The notes beneath the pieces were generated by a model that was not told where the DNA came from, ran no database searches, and saw only the letters and a program-made list of their open reading frames with translations. DNA of 64,000 nucleotides, from assembly GCA_001931535.1 (NCBI GenBank), contig CP016211.1, positions 10,090,377 to 10,154,376 of the forward strand, written 5' to 3'. The DNA comes from Minicystis rosea (lineage in GTDB: Bacteria; Myxococcota_A; Polyangia; Polyangiales; Polyangiaceae). Positions 16,533 through 26,924 of the stretch are shown piece after piece; position 1 is the first letter of the stretch; every line of letters starts with the position of its first letter. A program made the translations under genes and the position numbers.

Positions 16533-16624
16533 GAAGCGCCTCCCTTGCACGGCTCGAGTCCCACCGAGCCGGAGCGTGGCTTTAGGGTTGCGGCTTCTCG
16601 TCGTCCAGAGCGCGAGGCTCAGAC

Positions 16625-17944
16625 CTAATGCCCGCCGCCGCCGCGCGCGGGGCGGGCGTTCCACAGCGTGGACATGAGGATGAGGCCGATGAAGGAGAAG
16701 ATGGCCATCGACGGGCCCCAGCCGCGCCAGCCGTAGGTTTTGATTACCCAGCCGAGCGGGATGCCGGCGAGGACGCCGCCGACGTACTGCATACCGTCGA
16801 ACATGCCAGCCGCGGTGGCCGCGGCCTTCTTGCCGCCGAAGTCCATCGACGCGGTGCCGGACAGCATCGAGTGGACGACGGAGACGGCAAACGAGTTGAT
16901 CACGAAGGCCGCGATGATCGCGCCGGTCGAGGGGGCGATGCTGATGGTGATGAGGGCGATGATCTGGAGCGCGTAGCCGATGAGCGCGACGGGCGGGCGG
17001 CGGTTCTTGAAGAAGATGTCGGAGGCGTAGCCGGCCGCGAAGGCGCCGGCGATACCCGCGATGACGATGCTCCACGCGCCCTTCTGGAAGACGCCCGAGT
17101 TGGTGCGCAGGTGCAGATGCTCCTGCATGTAGGTCGGGAACCACTCCTCGAAGCCCTTGCGCACCACGCCGGTGCAGAACTCGGCGGCCGCGATGGTGAG
17201 GGTGATGGGGTTCGTGAAGACCTTCTTGGCGACGTAGGCGAGATCGACCTTGCCCTCGTCGCCGCTCGACGCGTCCTGCGTGTCGAAGGCGGCGTGGCCG
17301 GCCTTCTCCGGGCTGTCCTGCACCACGAGGTAGGTGAGGATGCCCATCACCAGCATGATCGCGGCCGGCACGAAGAAGATCCATTGCCAGGCGAGCCACG
17401 CCGCGAGGATGCCGCCGAGCGAGAGGATGCCCGCGCGGCCCGACTGGATCATCGAGCCGAAGATGGCGGAGAAGCGACCGCGCTCGGCGATGTGGAACCA
17501 GCTCGCGTTGACCTTGATGAGCGAGAGCGCCGAGTAGGACTGGAAGTATTGGTTGAGCGACCAGACCGTGGCGAAGTACGCGAGCATCAGCGTCTTCTTG
17601 TCGACCGCGCCGAGGTACGCGCCGAGGCCGAAGGCGATGTTGAAGACGACCGCGCCGAAGACGCCGATGAGCATCGCCTTGCGGCCGCCGATGCGGTCGG
17701 CGATGGGGCCGTTGAAGATGGCCGAGACGCCGTAGATCGCCGAGGCGGTGGAGATGATGGTGCCGATCTGGGTCTTGTCGAAGCCGTACGCGTCGGAGAG
17801 CGTCTTGTTGACGAGGCCGAAGTTGTACCGGCCCATGTACATCGTCGCGTAGGTCAGCCCGAGCACCAGCCAGTTGGCGCGGCGGCGACGGAGGAAGGCG
17901 GCGCTGTGGTGGGGCGGCTCGAGGGCGGGCGGCGCTGCGTCCAT
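16625..17944 (-). CDS. MFS transporter, organophosphate:phosphate antiporter-like
   Basis: A 439-residue, 12-helix major facilitator. YATMYMGRYNFGLVNKTL in helix 1 and GPIADRIGGRKAMLIG after helix 2 (the MFS loop 2-3 motif) resemble the OPA group (GlpT/UhpT), which exchanges phosphorylated C3/C6 compounds for phosphate. The middle loop is about 45 residues and charged (DASSGDEGKVDLAYVAKK). The C-terminus is Gly-rich (ARPARGGGGH). ATG 17944 begins just before the first helix; longer in-frame sequence does not look like protein. Substrate cannot be read from the sequence. Confidence 0.85.
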   Translation of the reverse strand: MDAAPPALEPPHHSAAFLRRRRANWLVLGLTYATMYMGRYNFGLVNKTLSDAYGFDKTQIGTIISTASAIYGVSAIFNGPIADRIGGRKAMLIGVFGAVVFNIAFGLGAYLGAVDKKTLMLAYFATVWSLNQYFQSYSALSLIKVNASWFHIAERGRFSAIFGSMIQSGRAGILSLGGILAAWLAWQWIFFVPAAIMLVMGILTYLVVQDSPEKAGHAAFDTQDASSGDEGKVDLAYVAKKVFTNPITLTIAAAEFCTGVVRKGFEEWFPTYMQEHLHLRTNSGVFQKGAWSIVIAGIAGAFAAGYASDIFFKNRRPPVALIGYALQIIALITISIAPSTGAIIAAFVINSFAVSVVHSMLSGTASMDFGGKKAAATAAGMFDGMQYVGGVLAGIPLGWVIKTYGWRGWGPSMAIFSFIGLILMSTLWNARPARGGGGH

Positions 17945-18098
17945 GAAGGGCGGGGAGCATACGCGAGAACGGCGTCCGGAGGCGCACGGTCCGAAGACGA
18001 ACCCGTGCATCGTTTGCATCAGAGCGCACCATTTGCGCAGGCATGCGCCTTCCTGCCGCGGATTTCGACCTGGCGCGCAGGGTGCTACACGCGAAGAC

Positions 18099-19691
18099 GT
18101 GACTGCGCGCCCGGAGTCGCTCTACGAGGAGATGAAGCGCTACGTGCGCTTCAGCGAGGCCGATACGCGCGCGCTCGCCACGTTCCACACCCACGCGGCG
18201 CCTCGTTTCGAGCGGATCGCCATCGAGTTCTACGACCGCATCCGCGAGCACGAGCGGGCGCACGACGTCTTCAAGGACGAGGCGCAGGTGGAGCGGCTCA
18301 AGAAGTCGCTCGTCCGCTGGCTGCACCGGATCTTCACCGGCCCCTACGACCAGGCCTTCTTCGAAGAGACCGCCAAGATCGGGCGCGTCCACGTGCGGGT
18401 CGGGCTCGATCAACACTACATGCTCACGGCCATGGCGCTGATCCGCTTGGCGCTCGAGCGCATCGCGCTGGAGACGATGGGCCGAGAGGCGACGCCCACG
18501 GCCGAGGCGGTGCATCGGGTCCTCGATCTCGAGCTGGCCGTGATGCTGGGCGCTTACCAGGAAGATCACGTGGCCCGCATCCAGCGGCTCGATCGCTTGG
18601 AGCGCGAGCGCGTGGATCGGACGCTGGCGCAGACGGAGCATCGTTACCAGCACGCGGTGGAGCTCGCGCGCGTGCTCATCGTGGGGCTCGACGCGCGCGC
18701 GACGGTGCGGCTCTACAACCGCGAGGCCGAGCGGGTGACCGGGCTCGGCCGCGACGAGGTGCTGGGGACGCCGTTCGCGGCGCTGATCCCCGAGGCCCTG
18801 CGCGACGAGCACGGGGCCTTGTTCGCCCGCGCGGCCGGCGGCGACGGGCCCACGGAGGGCACGCTGGAGAGCGCGGTGCGGACGCGCTCGGGCAAGGTGC
18901 GCGACGTGCGCTGGCAGCTCGCGTACGCGTCGGCGATGGATGACGAGGTGGTGCTCTTCGCCGTCGGTCAGGACACGACGGACGAGAACGCGCTGGCCGC
19001 GCGCGTGCGCCAGACCGAGAAGCTGGCCGCGGTGGGCACGCTCGCGGCCGGGCTGGCGCACGAGATCCGAAACCCGCTGAACGGCGCCCAGCTCCACCTC
19101 ACCTTCCTCGGGCGCGGGCTGCGCCGCGCGGGGGTGACCGATCCCGACACCCACGAGGCGGTGCGCGTGGTGGGCGAGGAGATCCGCAGGCTCTCCGAGC
19201 TGACCACGGAGTTCCTCGATTTCGCGCGGCCGAAGCCGCTCGACAAGCGCGTCTGCTCGGTGCGGGCCTTGTGCGAGCGCGCGGCGCAGCTCGTCAGCGG
19301 CGCGGCGGAGGCGGGGGGCGTGCGCGTGGGGCTCGACTTGCCGGACACGGACATCGAGGTCGAAGTCGACGGCGACAAGATCCAGCAGGTGCTCCTCAAC
19401 GTCCTGCAAAACGCGGTGGAGGCCACGACGACGAGCGGCGGCGTGGTCACGGTGCGGATGCGGCGGCAGCCGCGGCGGGTGGTGATCGAGATCGAGGACG
19501 ACGGTCCGGGCTTGCCGAGCGCCGAGGCGCCGGTGTTCGATGCGTTCTTCTCCACCAAGCCGAACGGCACCGGCCTCGGGCTCGCCATCGCCCACCGCAT
19601 CGTCACCGATCACGGGGGCGAGATCGACGTGACCAGCCAGCCGGGCCGGACCATCTTCCGGATCGCGCTGCCCGTTCGTTTGAGCTCATAG
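18099..19691 (+). CDS. Globin-coupled sensor histidine kinase (haem O2 sensor)
   Basis: A 530-residue cytoplasmic kinase. Residues about 15-165 are a sensor globin (protoglobin type): RFSEADTRALATFH, YDQAFFEETAKIGRVHVRVG with the likely proximal haem ligand His98, then LDQHYMLTAM. A PAS domain follows at about 185-300 (ARVLIVGLDARATVRLYNRE). Then come the H-box LAAGLAHEIRNPLNGA near 320, the N-box NVLQNAVEA, and ATP-lid motifs DDGPGLP and TGLGLAIAHRI. Globin-coupled sensors usually bind O2 and change output activity. The GTG start places the globin near the N-terminus. Its partner regulator starts 15 bp downstream. Confidence 0.9.
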   Translation: MTARPESLYEEMKRYVRFSEADTRALATFHTHAAPRFERIAIEFYDRIREHERAHDVFKDEAQVERLKKSLVRWLHRIFTGPYDQAFFEETAKIGRVHVRVGLDQHYMLTAMALIRLALERIALETMGREATPTAEAVHRVLDLELAVMLGAYQEDHVARIQRLDRLERERVDRTLAQTEHRYQHAVELARVLIVGLDARATVRLYNREAERVTGLGRDEVLGTPFAALIPEALRDEHGALFARAAGGDGPTEGTLESAVRTRSGKVRDVRWQLAYASAMDDEVVLFAVGQDTTDENALAARVRQTEKLAAVGTLAAGLAHEIRNPLNGAQLHLTFLGRGLRRAGVTDPDTHEAVRVVGEEIRRLSELTTEFLDFARPKPLDKRVCSVRALCERAAQLVSGAAEAGGVRVGLDLPDTDIEVEVDGDKIQQVLLNVLQNAVEATTTSGGVVTVRMRRQPRRVVIEIEDDGPGLPSAEAPVFDAFFSTKPNGTGLGLAIAHRIVTDHGGEIDVTSQPGRTIFRIALPVRLSS

Positions 19692-19706
19692 GATTTCGAG
19701 GACCAC

Positions 19707-21098
<1,392 letters not shown>

Positions 21099-21231
21099 GC
21101 CCCGGGAAAGGGGCGCGGCCGGCAGGGCCACGCGATCACGGGCAACGTGTGAAGCCATCCCACCCGCACCGCGCGATGATGCGCGCGTGCGGCGCGGGCC
21201 GTTCTTGCAGCGCGCGCGGCGGACGCGCACC

Positions 21232-23046
21232 ATGATGCGCGTGCACAAGCCCGCCTTCGATCTCGCGATCAACCAGGGGCTCTTCTTCGATGGGACGGGG
21301 AGCCCGGGCCGCAAACGAAGCATCGCGATGCGTGATGGGCGTGTCGCGGAGATCCGCGAGGCGCCCTTCTCCGCGAGCGAGGCGCGCGAGATCGTCGAGG
21401 CCGAAGGCCATTGGGTCATGCCGGGCTTCGTCGATTTGCACACGCACTACGACGCCGAGGTCGAGGCGGCGCCCGCGCTCTCGGAGTCGCTGCGGCACGG
21501 CGTGACCACGGTGCTCGTGGGGAGCTGCTCGCTCGGGACCGTGCTCTCCGATCCGATCGACATCGCCGACATGTTCACGCGCGTCGAGGCGGTGCCGCGC
21601 GAGCACGTGCTGCCGCTCTTCGAGGCGAAGAAGTCGTGGCGCACGCCGGCGGAGTACCGCGCGCACCTCGATGGGAGCCCGCTCGGGCCGAACGTCGCGG
21701 CGTTCCTCGGCCACTCGGATCTGCGCTGCAGCGTGATGGGCCTCGGACGCGCGGTGACGAAGGGCGAGCGGGCCACGCGCGAGGAGATCGGGCGCATGGA
21801 GCGCGCGCTCGCGGACGCGCTCGACGCGGGCTTCGTCGGCCTGAGCGTGAACACGAACCGCTGGGACAAGCTCGGCGGCCAGCGCCATCGATCGCAGCCG
21901 CTCCCCGGCGCGTTCGCGAGCTGGGGGGAGATCGACGCGCTCGCCCGCGTCGTGCGTTCGCGGGGCCGCGTGCTCCAAGGCATCCCCAACATCTCGGCGA
22001 AGTACGACGTCTTCCTCCTGTTCTGGGAGAGCCTCGGGATCTTCCGACCGAAGCTGCGCACCACCATCGTCTCGATCGCCGACGTGCGCTCGAGCCGCCT
22101 CCTCTATCGAGCGCTCGGGGTGCTGGCGCGCATCGTCAACGTCGTCTTCCGCGGCGACGTGCGCTTCCAGGCGCTGCCGGTGCCGTTCGAGATGTTCGTC
22201 GACGGGCTCGATGCGCCCATCTTCGAGGAGATCGGCGCGGGCACCGCGGCGCTGCACATCGAGGAGATGGCCGAGCGCCGCGAGCTGCTCCGCGATCCCA
22301 AGTACCGCGCTTGGTTCCGCAAGCAGTGGACGAGCTTCCTCGTCCCCAAGGTGTATCACCGCGACTTCCGCGCCTCGCGCATCGTGGCCTGTCCCGACGC
22401 GGCGATCGTGGGCAAGTCGTTCGCCGAGGTGGCCGCGGCGCGTGGGCAAGACGTGGTCGACGTCTTCCTCGATCTCTGCGCCGAGCACGGCGACGCGCTC
22501 CGGTGGTTCACCACCATCGCCAACGATCGCCCCGAGCACCTGCGCAACATCCTCAAGCACCCGGACATCCTCGTCGGCTTCTCGGACGCGGGCGCGCACC
22601 TGCGCAACATGGCCTTCTACAACTTCGCTCTCTTCCTCCTGCGCATGGCGCGGGACGCCGCGCGCGACGGGGTGCCGTTCATGCCGATCGAGCGCGCGGT
22701 GCATCGGTGCACGGGCGAGCTCGCCGAGTGGCTCGGGCTCGACGCGGGCCGGCTCGAGGTCGGCGCGCGCGCGGACATCGCCGTCATCGATCCGGCCGCG
22801 CTCGATGCCATCGACACGCTCGAAGAGGCGAAGATGCCCGCGTTCGGCGACTTCCCGCGGATGGTGCGTCGCAACGACGCCGCCGTCCCCGCCGTGGTCG
22901 TGGGCGGTCGCCTCGCCGTGCGCAACGGCGTGCCCCTCGCGGAGGTGGGCGAGGTCCCGGCGTTCGGCCGCTTCCTGCCCGCCGGCCAAGAGGCGCGCGC
23001 CCCGCGGAGCGCAGGCGACGGCGCGCTCCCGGCCGCCGCGGAGTGA
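21232..23046 (+). CDS. N-acyl-D-amino-acid deacylase-like amidohydrolase
   Basis: A 604-residue amidohydrolase of the D-aminoacylase/dihydroorotase-like group. Beta-sandwich strands (LFFDGTGSPGRKRSIAMRDG) precede the metal motif GFVDLHTHYDAE near residue 65. VGLSVN, the HxH-like HIEEM region, FSDAGAHLRN (catalytic Asp) and a C-terminal GARADIAVIDP strand complete the fold. Such enzymes hydrolyse N-acyl-D-amino acids or related cyclic amides; the exact substrate is unknown. It starts with ATG ATG (21232/21235), 133 bp after the sigma-54 regulator, and is convergent with the next gene. Confidence 0.85.
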   Translation: MMRVHKPAFDLAINQGLFFDGTGSPGRKRSIAMRDGRVAEIREAPFSASEAREIVEAEGHWVMPGFVDLHTHYDAEVEAAPALSESLRHGVTTVLVGSCSLGTVLSDPIDIADMFTRVEAVPREHVLPLFEAKKSWRTPAEYRAHLDGSPLGPNVAAFLGHSDLRCSVMGLGRAVTKGERATREEIGRMERALADALDAGFVGLSVNTNRWDKLGGQRHRSQPLPGAFASWGEIDALARVVRSRGRVLQGIPNISAKYDVFLLFWESLGIFRPKLRTTIVSIADVRSSRLLYRALGVLARIVNVVFRGDVRFQALPVPFEMFVDGLDAPIFEEIGAGTAALHIEEMAERRELLRDPKYRAWFRKQWTSFLVPKVYHRDFRASRIVACPDAAIVGKSFAEVAAARGQDVVDVFLDLCAEHGDALRWFTTIANDRPEHLRNILKHPDILVGFSDAGAHLRNMAFYNFALFLLRMARDAARDGVPFMPIERAVHRCTGELAEWLGLDAGRLEVGARADIAVIDPAALDAIDTLEEAKMPAFGDFPRMVRRNDAAVPAVVVGGRLAVRNGVPLAEVGEVPAFGRFLPAGQEARAPRSAGDGALPAAAE

Positions 23047-23056
23047 TGCGCCACCG

Positions 23057-23097
23057 TTCGTTGGAGCTCCAACGAATTGGTTGGAGCTCAAACGAAT
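23057..23097. repeat. Tandem palindromes between convergent genes
   Basis: TTCGTTGGAGCTCCAACGAA (23057-23076) is a perfect 20 bp palindrome. An imperfect second version, ATTGGTTGGAGCTCAAACGA and on to about 23097, follows directly. They fill the 57 bp between two convergent stops and could end transcription in both directions, although there are no T-tracts. Confidence 0.5.
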
Positions 23098-23103
23098 GAA
23101 GCG

Positions 23104-24384
23104 TCAGTGCTGCACGGCCTCGACGCTGACCTCGCAGAAGGCGTCGCCGCGGAGGGGAGAGCGGGTCTCGTGGGCCTCGAAGCGGGGGCCGCTGCGGAAG
23201 AGGGCGTCGTAGGTGTCGGGGCCGATGGGCTGCTCGGACTCGAAGTCGACGTTCTCCAAGAGGTACATGAGCGCGAGGCCGAGGCCCTGCTGGAAGAAGA
23301 GGCGGGCGCGGACCGCGGTGCCGTGACGCGCGCCGTAGTAGGCGCTCTCGTGGGTCATGGGGCTGCGCAGGAGGAGCGAGCGGCCGGGGTGGATCTCCTC
23401 GGCGTCGAAGGCGCCCCATCCGAGCGCGCGGGCGAGGCCGAGGAGCTGCTCGAGGCGCACCTCCAGCTCGCGCGCGGGCTTGCCGTTCTCGGCTTGCCAC
23501 AAGGGCGAGGCGAGCACGCCGCCGAGCAGGTGGAAGGCGCCCATGGTCGCGGCCTCGCGCGCCAGCGTGGCCACGAGCGGGAAGAGCTCGGGGCTGCGCT
23601 TCTCCACGAGGTGCGCGGTGTCGAAGATGATCTGCCCGGTGTAACTCACCGGCACCATGGCCACGCGCGATCCGAAAGCGCGGAAGGCGTTGCCTTCGTC
23701 GGTGGGCGAGAGCGGCGATCCATGAAGGAGGCGCGCCAGCTCGGAGGCCGCGCGCGAAGCGGCGGGCGACGGGCGCGGGACCTCGGCGGGCGGGATCTGC
23801 GGCAAGCGCTCGACGAGGCCGCGGGTGACGACGGCGCCGAAGCGCGGGCGCTCGGGGCGACGGGTGAGCGCGAAGACGCAGAGGTCGTCGCGGCGGGCGA
23901 TGCACGCGGCCTCGTCGGCTTCGAGCGTGCCCCAGTCCGAAGGGAACGCGAGGCTCGCGGCCGCGGAGACGAAGCCGGCGGCGAACGTGTCGACGGGCCG
24001 CCGGTTCTTGAGGCGCGCGCCGTACTTCTCGCGGAAGCTCTCGCCGTGATGGAGGCCGTGCGCGCGCACCGTGCCACCTTCGGCCGTGACGTCGAAGACG
24101 AGGCGGCCCTGGCCCATGGCCGCGAACAGCTCGGTGGCGAGCTCGATGCGCTCGTCGGCCTCGTCGACGCCGAGCTCGGCATAGAACGAGTGGAGGAGCG
24201 CGTGCGAAGCCTCGAACGCCGCTTGGCGGCGCACCGCCCAACCTTCGCCGCCGAGCGCATCGGAGACGGTTTGATCGAGGAAGAGCGCGTGGTGATGGCT
24301 CTGGTAGGTGACGAGCTGATCGCCGAGGCCGAGGAGGCCGTACGGCGCGATCTCGCGGACGAGGAGGCCGAAGGGCGTGGTCAC
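23104..24384 (-). CDS. V4R-like domain protein (unknown function)
   Basis: A 426-residue soluble protein with no clear orthologue I can name. It appears to contain two similar segments. Each has a Gly-rich small-molecule-binding-like helix/sheet pattern ending in a charged strand with a Cys, as in V4R (4-vinyl-reductase) domains: ADEAACIARRDDLCVFAL near residue 175 and the C-terminal RGDAFCEVSVEAVQH. Between them lie a helical stretch and HPGRSLLLRSPMTHESAYYG. V4R domains are known as ligand-sensing modules. The GTG start overlaps the preceding stop (GTGA), so it is the last gene of a four-gene coupled unit. Confidence 0.45.
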   Translation of the reverse strand: MTTPFGLLVREIAPYGLLGLGDQLVTYQSHHHALFLDQTVSDALGGEGWAVRRQAAFEASHALLHSFYAELGVDEADERIELATELFAAMGQGRLVFDVTAEGGTVRAHGLHHGESFREKYGARLKNRRPVDTFAAGFVSAAASLAFPSDWGTLEADEAACIARRDDLCVFALTRRPERPRFGAVVTRGLVERLPQIPPAEVPRPSPAASRAASELARLLHGSPLSPTDEGNAFRAFGSRVAMVPVSYTGQIIFDTAHLVEKRSPELFPLVATLAREAATMGAFHLLGGVLASPLWQAENGKPARELEVRLEQLLGLARALGWGAFDAEEIHPGRSLLLRSPMTHESAYYGARHGTAVRARLFFQQGLGLALMYLLENVDFESEQPIGPDTYDALFRSGPRFEAHETRSPLRGDAFCEVSVEAVQH

Positions 24385-25238
24385 GCGATCCTCCGGAGCT
24401 CGCTGCGATCGATGCCGAGGATGTCTTGCACGGCGGTCTCGATGAGGACCATGGCCTCGGGGCCGAGGGCGTCCGGGTTCTCGAGCGCGGAGAGGGTGAG
24501 GCCGGCGCGCAGGGCGAGGCGGTATTTGACGACGTGCGGCTCCGGCGCGTGCGCTTCGAGGTACGCGAGGAGACGACCGACGCGCTCGGCCTCGGCCGGG
24601 CGCGCCGGCGGCGGGCGCGAGCGGCGCGGGAGGCCCGAGCCGAAGGAGAGGGTGCTCGGCATGCGCTCGGCGTCGTCCGCGGTGCGCACGACGGGCTCGG
24701 GGACGGTGCGCGGGAGCGCGTTCGCCGCGGCGTCGAAGCCGTTGGCGGCGGGCGAGACCATGTGCACGACGGGGCGCGGGCGCGGCGCGTCGATGCCTTC
24801 GGGCGCGAGCGGGAGCTCGGGCTCGAGCGCCGCGGCGAGGCGCGACGAGACGAGGCGCGCCATGCCGAGCGGCATGGCCGCGTCGAAGATGGATGCGATG
24901 ACGTGCGCCCGCACGCGCCGGAGCAGCGCGATGCGCTGGGGGAGCTCGATGGTGACGACGGGGGCCGGCGCTTCTCCGCGGCGATCGGCGCCGCCGTTGA
25001 GCCTCCGCGCGGCGAACTGGGCGACGCGGTAAGCATCGCGCAGCGTGGTGACGATGTCGTCGGCGCGCAGGCCCGCGTCGGGGCGCAGCCACGATGCATA
25101 GAGGTGCGCGTCGCCCAAGTGGAGGACGAGCAGGGCGTCGAGCAGATCGATGCCGTAGACGAGGCCGTCGAGCGCGATCGGTCCCTCGGCGGCGTCGCGC
25201 GGGGCGGGCTCGGTGGCCTTCGGATCGGCGATGCTCAC
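24381..25238 (-). CDS. Hypothetical protein, possible roadblock/LC7-like N-terminus
   Basis: A 285-residue protein. The N-terminal half alternates strands and helices (LDALLVLHLGDAHLYASWL; VVTIELPQRIALLRRVRAH; MARLVSSRLAAALEPEL), a pattern compatible with a longin/roadblock fold, but no diagnostic motif is present. A Pro/Arg-rich linker (about residues 150-215) leads to a helical C-terminus (YLEAHAPEPHVVKYRLALR). It shares 4 nt with each neighbour (GTGA at both ends), the mark of strong translational coupling with the ParA-like unit. I do not recognise a function. Confidence 0.55.
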   Translation of the reverse strand: MSIADPKATEPAPRDAAEGPIALDGLVYGIDLLDALLVLHLGDAHLYASWLRPDAGLRADDIVTTLRDAYRVAQFAARRLNGGADRRGEAPAPVVTIELPQRIALLRRVRAHVIASIFDAAMPLGMARLVSSRLAAALEPELPLAPEGIDAPRPRPVVHMVSPAANGFDAAANALPRTVPEPVVRTADDAERMPSTLSFGSGLPRRSRPPPARPAEAERVGRLLAYLEAHAPEPHVVKYRLALRAGLTLSALENPDALGPEAMVLIETAVQDILGIDRSELRRIA

Positions 25239-25948
25239 GCAGAGCCTCCTGTGCGAGGAGCGTCGAGATCGGCGAGCGCGTGCCGGCACGCGAGGCGCAC
25301 GGCGTGGGCCTGGCGGTAGGTGAGCGGCGTCGCGCGCGTGAGGCCGACGAGGTAGAGCGCGGCCGCGATCTCGAAGCCGATCACCTGAAAGAAGGGGCCC
25401 TCGCCCACGTGCAGCTCGAAGAGCGTGGAGGTGTTGCCCGGCACGGCGGCCGCGAGGTGCGCGACCGCGGTGGCCACCACGCCGGAGGCCGCGACGCGCG
25501 CCTCCGCGTCGACGAGCGCGCCCGCGATGGGCAGGCCCGCGGCGTCGGCGATGAACACGTCCTGCGCGCCCACGGCCTCGACGATCCACTCGACGATGCG
25601 CTCGCAGCGCTGCGTGGGGCTCTGCACGTTGCTGAGATCGGGCAAGCGCGGCGGCCTGCGCGCCTCGGTGGTGTGCGACTCCTCGAGCGAGGGCGCCCGC
25701 GAGCTCGCGGGGAACGCGGCCTCGCTCTCGGGCGGGCGCGGCTGCGCGGCGATGTTCGTGTCGGGCGCCTCGGCCGACGGCGCGGGCGGCGGCACGCTCG
25801 GCTCCCCGGTGGCCGTGGGCCCGAAGGAGACGAGCGCCATGCTGCGGTACGCGGCGGACGGCGCCTCTTCCGGGCCCTGCGTGGTGGAGAGCGACGCGGC
25901 GGTGGCGATCGCGCCCGCGAGATCAAACGAGGAGCGGGATCGGGCCAT
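25235..25948 (-). CDS. Roadblock/LC7-like domain protein
   Basis: A 237-residue protein. The first 115 residues are a disordered Pro/Ser/Ala/Glu-rich tail. The C-terminal 120 residues (DVFIADAAGLPIAGALVD, ASGVVATAVAHLAAAVPG, then two strands and a final helix) match the secondary-structure order and the DxxGLPI turn of roadblock/LC7 (MglB-like) domains, which bind small GTPases or dimerise. The ATG at 25948 lies inside the 3' end of the ParA-like gene (26 nt overlap), and the stop overlaps the next start. No Ras-like GTPase is present here, so the partner may be the ParA-like ATPase or the other cassette proteins. Confidence 0.55.
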   Translation of the reverse strand: MARSRSSFDLAGAIATAASLSTTQGPEEAPSAAYRSMALVSFGPTATGEPSVPPPAPSAEAPDTNIAAQPRPPESEAAFPASSRAPSLEESHTTEARRPPRLPDLSNVQSPTQRCERIVEWIVEAVGAQDVFIADAAGLPIAGALVDAEARVAASGVVATAVAHLAAAVPGNTSTLFELHVGEGPFFQVIGFEIAAALYLVGLTRATPLTYRQAHAVRLACRHALADLDAPRTGGSA

Positions 25949-26738
25949 CGTCTTCGTCCTTCTTCTCACCCGGCGGCTCCAGCCGGTCGAGGATGTCGCT
26001 CGCGAGCTGATCGAAGACACGCGAGAGCGGCGGGGGCCGCTTCTGCATGAGCAGGAGCGGCGAGCCGCGCAGCGACGCTTCGAGGAACGTCTCGTCACGC
26101 GGGATGACGGTGTCGAGGATGATCCCGCCGGGGAACTTGGTCCACAGCGTCTCGGCCACCTCGAGCGAGGCCGCGGCCTTGCGATCGAACATGGAGAGCA
26201 CCACGCCGAGGAGCGTGAGCTGCGGGTTCTTCTCGGCGCGGATGCGATCGATGAGCGCGAGGAGCTGGCCCACCGAGCGGAGCGCGAGCGGCTCGGCCTG
26301 CAGCGGGGAGAGCGCGTGCGTCGACGCTTCGAGCGCGCGGGTCGTCACCTTCCCGAGGCCGGCGGGGCAGTCGATGATGACGATGTCGAACTCGGTCTGG
26401 AGCCGGCCCAAGATGCCGGGGATGACCGGGCCCCGGGCCAGCGCCTCCTCGAAGCCGGAGACGGTGGTGGGATCGACGCGGCCCACGCAGAGCACGTGGA
26501 GCTGCGGATCACGGGTCCGCGTGAGCACCGCATCGAGCGGCTCGGCGCCGGTGAGGACCTCGGCGATGCCCGGCCGGGCTCGATCGGGGAGCCCGAGCGA
26601 AAGGCCGAGGCTGCCCTGCGCGTCCAGCTCCATGATGAGCGTGCGGTTGCCCGCGCGCGCGAGGGCGAGGCCCAGGTTGAGGGAGATCGTGGTCTTGCCC
26701 ACGCCCCCCTTTTGACTGGCGATGGTGACAGCGTGCAT
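25923..26738 (-). CDS. ParA/MinD-family ATPase
   Basis: A 271-residue P-loop ATPase of the ParA/MinD group: deviant Walker A KGGVGKTT at residues 10-17, Walker B DIVIIDCPAGLG, and LSMFDRK in the switch/adenine region. Such proteins dimerise on ATP and position chromosomes, plasmids, septa or surface complexes. No parB or parS-like partner is adjacent, so this is an orphan of the type that places non-chromosomal cargo. ATG 26738 was chosen because the Walker strand begins at residue 2; an in-frame start 36 nt upstream is possible. It heads the four-gene coupled cassette. Confidence 0.9.
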   Translation of the reverse strand: MHAVTIASQKGGVGKTTISLNLGLALARAGNRTLIMELDAQGSLGLSLGLPDRARPGIAEVLTGAEPLDAVLTRTRDPQLHVLCVGRVDPTTVSGFEEALARGPVIPGILGRLQTEFDIVIIDCPAGLGKVTTRALEASTHALSPLQAEPLALRSVGQLLALIDRIRAEKNPQLTLLGVVLSMFDRKAAASLEVAETLWTKFPGGIILDTVIPRDETFLEASLRGSPLLLMQKRPPPLSRVFDQLASDILDRLEPPGEKKDEDDGPIPLLV

Positions 26739-26924
26739 GGATGGGGCGGCGCACGGAGGCGCTCGCGGGGTCATCCTATCCGATCTCGCGCCCTCCGGGC
26801 CCAATGCGTGGGAGAGATTGGTCGCGGCGCGCAAAAGCCGCCGTGCAGGCGTGCCGCTGTGAGCCGCCATCCCGAGCCGGGACCGTGCAGCGCTGAACGA
26901 CGAGCCGACGTTTCGGAACGGAGA

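Noticed and set aside
15984..19613. Very long open frame on the minus strand (about 1,200 codons)
   Set aside because: Only the last 182 codons (the Coq4-like gene) look like protein. The rest is Arg/Pro/Ala/His-rich shadow antisense to the globin kinase and out of frame with the MFS gene, as expected in GC-rich DNA.
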